From: Lotus japonicus
Taxonomy: Eukaryota > Streptophyta > Magnoliopsida > Fabales > Fabaceae
DNA length: 64,000 nt
Assembly (NCBI RefSeq): GCF_012489685.1
Contig: NC_080042.1
Location: forward strand, 11,360,150 to 11,424,149
Reading direction: 5' to 3'
In this document: one piece after another, positions 56,923 to 64,000 of the stretch
Layout of the letters: each line of letters starts with the position of its first letter
Numbering within the stretch: the stretch's first letter is position 1
Position numbers and translations under genes: made by a program
Notes under the pieces: model-generated
Told to the model about the DNA's origin: nothing
Database searches by the model: none
Seen by the model: only the letters and a program-made list of their open reading frames with translations

Positions 56923-57748
56923 TCAGAAGTTCAAAAAAAAACCTTGCTCTGGACAAAAGTCCATGTTCAGATTTTCAAGAATAAATAAAAACCGATCTTC
57001 TGCTAAGGGCTTAGTGAAGATATCTGCCCATTGATGGTCAGTATCAACATACTCTAATGATAGAGTTCCCTTCTGAACATGATCTCGAATATAATGATAT
57101 TTTACCTCTATGTGCTTTGCTCTTGAATGTAGAATGAGATTTTTGCTGAGGGAGATAGCAGCTGTGTTGTCATAGTAGATAGGAATCTTCTTCAGAAACA
57201 AACCATAGTCCTCCAAATGATTCTTCATCCATATGGTTTGTGTACAGCAAGTGGCAGCTGAGACATATTCTGCCTCTGCAGTTGATAAAGCAATTGTGTT
57301 CTATCTCTTGCTTGACCAGGTGACAAGATTTGCTCCAAGGAAATGGCAGCTTCCTGAGGTGCTTTTCCTTTCCACTCTGTCTCCAGCAAAGTCAGCATCA
57401 CAAAAACCTGAAAGTGTATACTCTGATGTTTTTCTATACATCAAGCCAAGGTTAGTGGTTCCTTTCAGATATTTGAGGATTCTCTTAACAGCTGTTAAGT
57501 GAGTCTCTCTAGGATCTGATTGAAATCTAGCACAGAGATGCACACTAAACAATATATCAGGTCTGGAAGCTGTTATATAAAGAAGAGAGCCTATCATTCC
57601 ACGATAGAGCTTCTGACAAACCTTAGAGAAAACTTCCTCTTTCTCAAGAATGCATGATGGATGCATTGGAGTCTTAGAGATGTTGCAGTCACTCATGTTG
57701 AACTTCTTTAAAAGTTCCAAGGTGTACTTCTTCTGATGGATATACGTG
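56923..57748 (-). pseudogene. copia pol C-terminus (end of RT and RNase H)
   Basis: Reads KKYTLELLKKFNMSDCNISK, YRGMIGSLLYITASRPDILF, VKRILKYLKGTTNLGLMY, GFCDADFAGDRVERKSTSG, then IALSTAEAEYVSAA and IPIYYDNTAAISLSKN ... ADIFTKPL. These are the standard copia RNase H motifs. One stop (TAG for the Gln before NTIALST, near 57303) breaks the frame. Truncated upstream at about 57748. Confidence 0.9.
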
Positions 57749-58117
57749 TTGGATTTATTAATCCAGCGTCACCCTTAGGATTCGATGGGCTTAACATCCC
57801 ACCCCACGACGCTTAACATCGCAGCCCCTTGAGGACTTTGTGCTATAAGGAAATAAAGTTGCGCCCTCACTAACAGCAATTGCTTTTGGCGTAGTGGTAA
57901 GCGCTTGATCCAATAAGTGGTATCAGAGCAAGGTCATGGGTTCGAATTTTGGATTTATTAATCTAGCGTCACCCTTAGGATTCGATGGGCTTAACATCCC
58001 ACCCCATGGCGCTTAACATCGCAACCCCTTGAGGACTCTGTGCTATAAGGAAATAAAGTTGCGCCCTCACTAACAGCAATTTCTTTTGGCGTAGTGGTAA
58101 GCGCTTGATTCAATAAT
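57749..58117 (+). repeat. tandem tRNA-like repeat (SINE- or TRIM-like), about 200-bp unit
   Basis: Two near-identical copies of TTGGATTTATTAATC ... GGCGTAGTGGTAAGCGCTTG (57752-57932, 57951-58115). Between them sits GTGGTATCAGAGC, GGTCATGGGTTCGAATTT. TGGCGTAGTGG and GGTTCGAAT look like pol III A and B boxes about 55 bp apart, which would make it a SINE read across the junction. TGGTATCAGAGC is also an initiator-Met primer site, which would make it two LTRs with a minute internal region. I cannot decide between these. Confidence 0.6.
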
Positions 58118-58362
58118 AGGTTGATTAGAACTGAATTAGTCAAGCAAGAACCCAAGGCATTCTCACCATTGATTATCACACACTTATCTTTGTTAGCTTT
58201 CTAATTAAGTATCATAACAATTAATCAACCTTTAAAACTGAATTTTACTCGCTTTCCTACCGTGAACTCGAGGCTTAAACTGAATTGCCACACCAATTCC
58301 CTGTGGTTCGATAAATTTAAAACCGGGTGAATTCCGTACACTTGCGGATTGACCAACATTGG
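58118..58362 (+). mobile_element. LTR 3' end fragment, probably Ty3/gypsy
   Basis: Contains CAAGCAAGAACCCAAGG, CCCTGTGGTTCGATAAATT and CCGTACACTTGCGGATTGAC, phrases typical of the 3' part of large plant gypsy LTRs. Assignment by recall only. It is the target of the Sirevirus solo LTR that follows. Confidence 0.45.
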
Positions 58363-59598
58363 TGTAAGATCAAGTTTGGATCATGTAGTACAACTCTATG
58401 TTTTGATGATTACAAGTTAACTTTTAAGTATGAACAATTATGGTACTCTAACGTGTTTTCTGAGTGATTACTTGACAGGCTCTGACTCTGATCTAATTAC
58501 ACATAAATCAGAAGCACTATGCTCAAAGAGTAACCTACGCAACGCTTTCGCAGTCTCTATGTTCAATCTGAACAATAGAAAAGCTTCAGAAAATCTGAAG
58601 ATAATTAAGCTCTTATATGGATTCAGATCACTTGAAGTTCTAAAGACCAGATGTTCTGATGATCCAGATGCTCTGAAGATCCAGACGTTTTGAAGGTTCA
58701 AAAGCTCTGAACGTCCAGAGGCTCTGAAGGTCCAGAAGCTGAGAAGTGAAGACTCTGAAGTCCAAGAGTAAGCTGGCTCTGAAGACCAAGTACTTCTCCT
58801 CTGAGTTCAGAATCAGAAGTTACAAAGGTCAGAGGATCCATGCTTCCCTCTGACTGTGATCAACAAGCGTCACAAGTTCCAACCGAAGCATCGCTGTGAT
58901 CAGAAGTCAACTAGGATAAAGGTCATGTCACTATCCAAAGTAGAAAAGCAATTGTACTATCCTGACGACCTTACCTAACGTGCTCAGCCACAGCAGAACT
59001 TGGAAATCCCAGATCTGCCCTCCAACGGTAGCATTTCCATGCAACGTCCAAACCCTAATCCTTGGAGTATATAAAGAGGCTGAAGATTGAAAGATGTCGC
59101 CTAAGAAACTTGTTCACGCGCAAGCAATATTCAAATATTCTCTTAGCAATCTTTCTTCAAACTGAATTTAGTGTGTTTACTTTAGCTTTCTGAGAAGCAT
59201 TTCTTTGTAAACCCAAACTCTTAAACAGTTGTTTATTTGTTCCTTAAGGACACCAAGGTTGGTTAGATCCTTGAGAAGACTAAGAGAGTGAATCTTAGTG
59301 ATAGCTAAGTCAGTGTATTGTTAGTCACTTTGCAGGTTGCAAGTGCAGTTGTAACAAACTCTGATTAGTGGATTGTCTTCATTCTAAGAAGGAAGAAATC
59401 ACCTTAACGGGTGGACTGGATTAGCTTGAGGGATTTATCAAGTGAACCAGGATCAAATCATTGTGTGCTTTCCTCAACTCTTATCTTAGCACCTTTATCC
59501 TTGTGCTTGAAGAGATTTGTCTAAATCTCAAGTGGGACGAGTTTTTAGTTTTAAAACGCTATTCAAACCCCCCCTTTCTATCGTTTTTCATACCTTCA
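58363..59598 (+). mobile_element. Sirevirus solo LTR (1236 bp)
   Basis: TGTAAGATCAAGTTTGGATC ... TTTTTCATACCTTCA, same family as 4273-5488. Flanks ATTGG (58358-58362) and GTTGG (59599-59603) match in four of five bases, consistent with an older insertion followed by one mutation. No internal region. Confidence 0.88.
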
Positions 59599-59603
59599 GT
59601 TGG

Positions 59604-59830
59604 GCCTTCTCCCAGGAAGCCCAGCTAGCCTACTAAGGATAGTTCAGGACAATAGGCCCAGCCCCAAGCCTATAAATATGGGGCGGTTACCAATTGTAAG
59701 GGGGACTCTTAGCTCATTTGAGAAATAACAAGCTTGAAATTCAGTTACTTTCTCTCTCTAAGCGATTACTTTCTAAACTCTCTCTAGATTCTCACATCAC
59801 GATCCTTTCACTCTAGGTACCATACATCAT
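59604..59830 (+). mobile_element. unassigned LTR fragment with TATA box
   Basis: GCCTTCTCCCAGG ... CCTATAAATATGGGGCG, then CTCTTAGCTCATTTGAGAAATAAC and CT-rich leader sequence: the layout of a U3/R region. It abuts the MULE coding relic near 59830. No family assigned. Confidence 0.45.
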
Positions 59831-61332
59831 CTCTATGTTCTTGGATAGAACACTTTCCAAGCTCTGTATCTAGTAATTCCAGTCCCAAGATTTACCCTGA
59901 AGTCATCAACAATCTCATTTGTGCTAATTTTGTTGAAGTCCTAATTTTATTCAACAATTTTTTCTTCACCCATCTAACACTGGGAGACTTATTATCAAAA
60001 ACCCTAGCACATGTGTGCTCTCCCTTAAGAGTTTTGATTCTATAAGTCTGTTTGTTTCCAACCTGGCTGCATAACATCAAAAATGGTTAGTCCTCACTCC
60101 TGCATCCCACCCTACATCTCTTACTGTCATTCTTCAGGAATTTAAATTCTCTGTTATTGTTCACAGAGTAGTTAGTGAGGGCATCTTTGAACTGTGTAAG
60201 TGATATGAAGTCCATACCCAATATGAATTTGAAATTTGGGCCCATGTCATCCTCTCTGAATCTTTCAAACCTTCTCCTAGGAATGTCTTCATGATCACTA
60301 TCAGTGGGGACACTCTCAAGGTCCTCACTCTCATAGCCTCCATCTAAATCTGAAACATTTCCCCCATCACCATTATCCCCATTACCACCAGTTTCTTGAA
60401 GCATTTGGGCAATGTGCTCATTCAGTAGGGTCCTCAGCAAATCATGGGCTTGTAACCTCCCCATTTTCTAAATCTCATTCTTCATCACTGTCATAGAGCC
60501 TATCAACTTCTACAGAAACATCAGAGTCACCATTTTGGTCTTCATGGTTACCATCAGCAGCCAATTCACCATTCACCCCATCTACTACTTCAGGAACTAC
60601 AATTTCAGGCACCACAACATCAGGGATAACAGCTTTAGGCACCACAACATCAGGGATAACAACTTCATCTGCCACATGTCCAGGTAGAACAATAGTTGTC
60701 TAAGGCATAACAGATTCAGGTAGAATAGTTATCTCAGGGAGATCAGATTCAGTTGTTTCAGGGAGATCAGCTTCCAACCAATCATCTTTTTTTCTAGCAT
60801 TGCAACTTCATTATCAAATTGGTCATCATCAGATAAAACTACAACTTCAAGAGGGTCCTGATTTTTTTCCTGTCTCACCATTGCTTGCAACCGATGTGAC
60901 TTTCTCACCTTCAGTTTTTCTAGTTTAACTTTCTTCTTAACATCTTTCTTCTTTTCCTTTACTGCAGTAGGTAGAGTGGGAGGGTCTTCAGATAAGGACT
61001 TTGGTGCATGCACAGGGGGAGGTCTGGGGATAGATTGTCCACAAATATGTAAACTTCACCCCAATCATTTCCAATTGCATACTTAACCAACTCCACAACA
61101 TCCATATCTGTTTTGTAATTCCTGAAAACATGTCTAGCAGCATCCTCAGCAGTAAACCACAGTAAATCAAACTCCTTGTAGACAAGTCCTTTGACAATTT
61201 TCACAGTCTTAGAGAACAACCAATTAGCCTCGTCAAGATCATGGAACTTAGTTTTGCCACCACCAAAGTAATGCCAGTAAGGAGCACTTCCAAACCAACC
61301 ACCATGTCGCACAATCAAAGTAAACACCATCC
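59831..61332 (-). pseudogene. MuDR-type transposase (MULE) gene, broken 5' half
   Basis: From ATG 61330 the minus strand reads MVFTLIVRHGGWFGSAPYW, TKFHDLDEANWLF, FDLLWFTAEDAARHV, WGEVYIFVDN. This is the PB1-like N-terminal domain common in plant MULE proteins. Then, after frameshifts (about 61020, 60780, 60480), come acidic and Val/Pro-repeat linkers (VVIPDVVVPKAVIPDVVVPE). The Mutator DNA-binding domain follows (GMDFISLTQFKDALTNYSVN, CRVGCRSED, GEHTCARVFDNKSPSVRWV). After another break come EIVDDFRVNLGTGITRYRAW, the start of the MULE core. The catalytic DDE part and SWIM finger are missing: sequence changes to an LTR fragment. The start is preceded by an acceptor TTTCGCAG, implying a leader intron with donor GTAGTAAGTTTCG near 61585. 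Confidence 0.8.
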
Positions 61333-61700
61333 TGCGAAATACCAAATTTATCAACCACATAAACCAAAAATGAAGCATGCTAATATAGAAACCATGAAAC
61401 CCAAATTTAGCAACCACATAACCATGCAAATATAGCAAACACGATACCCAAAATCCAAACCCAAAAGCCAAAGCCAAAACCAAAACCCAAAACCCCAAAT
61501 CCCAACTAACTATCGAAGAACAAGAATAGAACAAGAACAAAACAAACAGAGATTGAAGAGGAGAGGAAGAACGAAACTTACTACGAACAAGCACCAGCAG
61601 TAGACGCTTCAACGAGTGGCGACAACGACCGACAAAGACAATCGGCGAACACGACCGGCGACGGAGAAGTCGATGGAAAACGTTAGAGGAAGAAGGAAAA
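61333..61700 (-). other. leader exon and intron of the MULE relic
   Basis: Donor-like GTTCGTA|GTAAGTTTCG near 61585 and acceptor TATTTCGCAG at about 61335 bracket a T/G-rich intron full of TTTTGGGTTTTGGC-type repeats. The presumed leader exon (61590-61690) is GC-rich. Inferred from splice motifs only. Confidence 0.45.
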
Positions 61701-62560
61701 TTAGGGTTCTTTGGGGTGAATCTTCAGATTGAATTGGGAATTGGGGATTTGGGTTAAGTGAGGTGAATAAGGTTAAGTTTGGGGGGAAATTAATTTTGGT
61801 TAATCAAGTTAGGGTTTAATTAGGATTATGTTAATTGTGTTTAAAAAACTGAGGTGTAATTTATTTTTGAATTTTTTTTTAATTCCACATCACTTCATTA
61901 AAGCTAGTCAGCATGTCACACATGCACTCGCCGTAGCTCCGCCCTCCGGCAAGGATCTGCACCAAAAATATTTCAAAAATGAGGACCCAAATCAATAAAT
62001 TTTCTAGGGAGGGACCTCGTTCAGACGTCGAGACAAAGACAGAAACCAATATGACACTTAACCCTACAAAATAAACAAACACGATTTTATGAACAAGTTT
62101 CTGACCTCCCTCCCGAGTTTAGCATCTCCATAAAAAGCACGCCAACACCTTCGATCAGATCTTAGGCCAAGACTATTTGTACCCTCCCTATTTACTATCC
62201 ACACCAATGTTTGCAGAACCAGACCGGTCACTGAACCGGTGAGGGTAACAGTTTAAGGTTTAAAGGTTCAACCGGGGTTGAACCAGGGTCGAACCAGTGA
62301 TAACTAAAAAACAGTTTTTAAATAAATATTATATAGCATGTGAAAATAAATACTCTTTTTTATCACTGTAATTTTTTTTTAAGTGTTTAAATAAATATCT
62401 ATCTTTTTTTTTTGGAGTGAAATAAATATCTATCTATATACAAGAAGAAACAAGCTACAAGTATTTTTTTTTGGTACAAGTTACAAGTTAACGTAAAGCA
62501 AAAAAAAGTTCGTATTATTCTACATTTCTACTTTGACCACCTTACAAATATTTTGTTTGA
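61701..62560. other. intergenic with an AACCGG palindromic MITE fragment
   Basis: No gene seen. At 62215-62310 there is a cluster of mirrored motifs (AACCAGACCGGTCACTGAAC, CCGGTGAGGGT, GTTCAACCGGGGTTGAACC, GGTCGAACCAG) typical of short hAT-like MITE fragments. Otherwise T- and A-rich DNA up to the promoter of the next gene. Confidence 0.45.
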
Positions 62561-62599
62561 AAAATATTATATAGACATTTGATCCACGTATCCCTTCCC

Positions 62600-63041
62600 T
62601 TCTTCAATTTTGTGCTTCCTCCTCCGGTCCTCCCCACCATCTCCCTCTCTCATTCACGGTGCCTTCTCATCTTCCAAATCTCAGAACCATCTACCTCTCT
62701 CATTCAAGATAGAAGGGATTTGAAGAACGAAGGAGGAAGAAGAAGAAGGGAAACCTAAACCTAATCCCCTTTTCTCTGGTTAGTCTCCTCAATCGACCCA
62801 TTTTTGTTGATGATTTCGAACCATGTTTTGGATTTCTGTTGATTTCGCTGTTGCTGATTTCGCTCTGTTAACGGTGGTGCCAGCAACATTTGATTTGCGT
62901 CCTAATTATTATCAAGTTCATGTTTTGATTTTGATTTTGAAATTGTTGCAGATAGAAATGGATCCAAACGAAGTGAAATCCAAACTCTCCAATTTGGCCT
63001 TCGGAAATGTAATGGCCGCTGCTGCCCGTAATTATCAAAAG
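62600..63041 (+). CDS. 5' end of a host gene, probably thioredoxin-domain (TXNDC9-like) protein
   Basis: Leader exon about 62600-62778 (purine-rich, GAAGAACGAAGGAGGAAG; donor CTG|GTTAGT). Intron to the acceptor GTTGCAG at 62951. Then the first coding exon 62952-63041 with ATG at 62958, reading MDPNEVKSKLSNLAFGNVM and AAAARNYQK up to donor AAAAG|GTAACA. This N-terminus matches, from memory, plant thioredoxin-superfamily proteins of the TXNDC9/phosducin-like type. Later exons are beyond the window, so the assignment rests on 28 residues. A TATA-like TATTATATAG at 62565 fits a start near 62600. Codon use and splice sites look like an active host gene, unlike its neighbours. Confidence 0.6.
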
Positions 63042-63369
63042 GTAACATTTGTTTGTTTGTTCATTTTCTTAATTTTTCACGAAAGCAATTTCACAAAACA
63101 CACACACTTCTCTGATTTGCTATGTATGCCTTGCAATTCAATTCGTCCTAGATCATCCTCCTTGTTCAGCTTCCCATTTTTATACTAGACTTGTTGTAAT
63201 TGTTTATTACTTGCCGATTGATTTTCGCCTTTAATGAAATTTGCAAACAAAGAAGTGATGTTGCATTGAAGAGAAATGTTTGTGTACAACTGGTTCATAA
63301 CTGATTTCTGTAAGTTACACAGATAAACTGATATAAATGAAACTAGTTAAGCAAAGTTGATTAAGGTGC

Positions 63370-64000
63370 TTGGATGTATTGTCCTAATGCAAGTTGGAGA
63401 ATGGATGTTATGCATTCTAAGCTTGGAGAGATTGGCGATAAAACAGGTCATAGTGGTTTGGCGAAGATGTCAGCTAGCTTTAATGAATAAGATATCAGCG
63501 AGGAACTTTTCTCACAAGCTATGTACTGTCTAATCCGATGCGTTTTTTTGTATGCTCGTGGAGGAAGGGTTGTGATGTGAGTGAGCTATGTGTATGGATG
63601 GAAGATTGATTGTCTCAGTAGAGAGAGGGAAGAGATAGGACTTTAGCGTGGAAATCGTTGAAGCTAGTAAGTAATCCACTAGGTACTCAGCTTTCGGATG
63701 ACCGAGAAATGGTGGATTTCTTCTTGGACTTCCATGATATAAGAGAGGAGCAAAAGAAAACGCAATATCCAATTGTAGTCTCCTGGTGTCTCAACATCCA
63801 CCCCAATACAAGTCTTTTAAGGCTTTGGGTTTGAAATTAGAATCGGAGGAGAAAAATAGGCATCGGCAAGGAGAAAACTTGATGTATGTTGGGCCAGATA
63901 AGAACCAACTTAATTGCTGGACAGCTAAAGCCATAGCAGGACATGTTGTAGTAAGATATGATAATCTGCATACAAAGCACAGATAAGCACGAAGAATGCC
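63370..64000 (-). pseudogene. Ty1/copia RNase H relic in the intron of the host gene
   Basis: Minus-strand pieces in shifting frames: LYWGGC, YCVFFCSSLISWKSKKKST, ISRSSE, LPSIHIAHSHHNP, and LADIFAKPL near 63440-63480. These are the conserved RNase H phrases of copia pol (DWAGC, SWKSKKQ, NPVFH, LADIFTK). Multiple breaks; the left part is lost and it may continue past 64000. It lies downstream of the first coding exon in the opposite orientation, so probably within intron 2. Confidence 0.7.

Larger units (their letters stand above)
50946..57748 (-). mobile_element. second Sirevirus, 5'-truncated and decayed
   Basis: Minus-strand order: end of pol (57748-56923), envelope-like ORF (56508-53542), coiled-coil ORF (53282-52850), purine tract AAAAAGGGGGAGAT (52201-52188) and 3' LTR (52187-50946). 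Same organisation as the element at 1-5488 but a different subfamily: the LTR starts TGTTAGATC and ends CACCTTCA. The 5' part (gag, protease, integrase, most of RT) is lost at a junction with a tRNA-like repeat near 57748. Confidence 0.88.

Noticed and set aside
57885..57950. A functional tRNA gene at GGCGTAGTGG ... GGTTCGAAT
   Set aside because: A and B boxes are present but no acceptor stem or anticodon arm can be folded, and the unit is repeated as part of a longer repeat.

Overview
The window is plant nuclear DNA, very probably from a legume (Fabaceae). The signs are Sirevirus LTRs with an envelope-like ORF, Au-type SINEs, Reina- and Tekay-like chromovirus pieces, PIF/Harbinger- and MULE-type MITEs, and spliced genes with plant splice sites. 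I cannot name the species. It is an AT-rich, gene-poor region: one complete host gene, the first exons of a second, and layers of nested transposable elements.

Layout. 1-5488 is the 3' part of a Sirevirus (Ty1/copia) on the + strand: an intact 949-aa envelope-like ORF, an antisense coiled-coil ORF, repeated polypurine tracts and the 3' LTR. It sits in an older chromovirus LTR (5489-6949). A PIF-type MITE lies at 7329-7728. 10.4-24.0 kb is a CBP/p300-type histone acetyltransferase (HAC) gene on the - strand, with a 5' UTR exon, a 4-kb first intron, KIX-like, PHD, KAT11, ZZ, ZZ and TAZ domains, and three tandem copies of one exon module. 24.3-31.3 kb holds a LINE RNase H relic, AT-rich repeats and a MULE-type foldback element. 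31273-35282 is a 4.0-kb solo LTR with perfect target-site duplications (TSDs), a TATA box, an array of hairpins with covarying stems and a 233-aa ORF. 35.4-38.3 kb is Helitron debris with helicase and RPA-like fragments, followed by LINE relics.

41816-43751 is a young, complete non-autonomous LTR element with only a gag-like ORF (TR-GAG-like). 44091-50945 is a composite in which a tandem TRIM array is joined at primer-binding sites to a decayed Reina-like chromovirus. That chromovirus is itself interrupted by a Sirevirus solo LTR (TSD gggtg). 50946-57748 is a 5'-truncated, decayed second Sirevirus. 57749-62.3 kb carries a tandem tRNA-like repeat, another Sirevirus solo LTR and a broken MuDR-type transposase gene. 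From about 62.6 kb a host gene starts on the + strand (probably a thioredoxin-domain protein of the TXNDC9 type), with a copia relic in its intron.

The most interesting signals are: (1) eight hairpins with a constant loop and covarying stems in the solo LTR leader; (2) the phase-locked triplicated exon module in the HAC gene; (3) the TRIM/chromovirus concatemer joined at primer-binding sites; (4) the coiled-coil ORF that is antisense in one Sirevirus and sense in the other.
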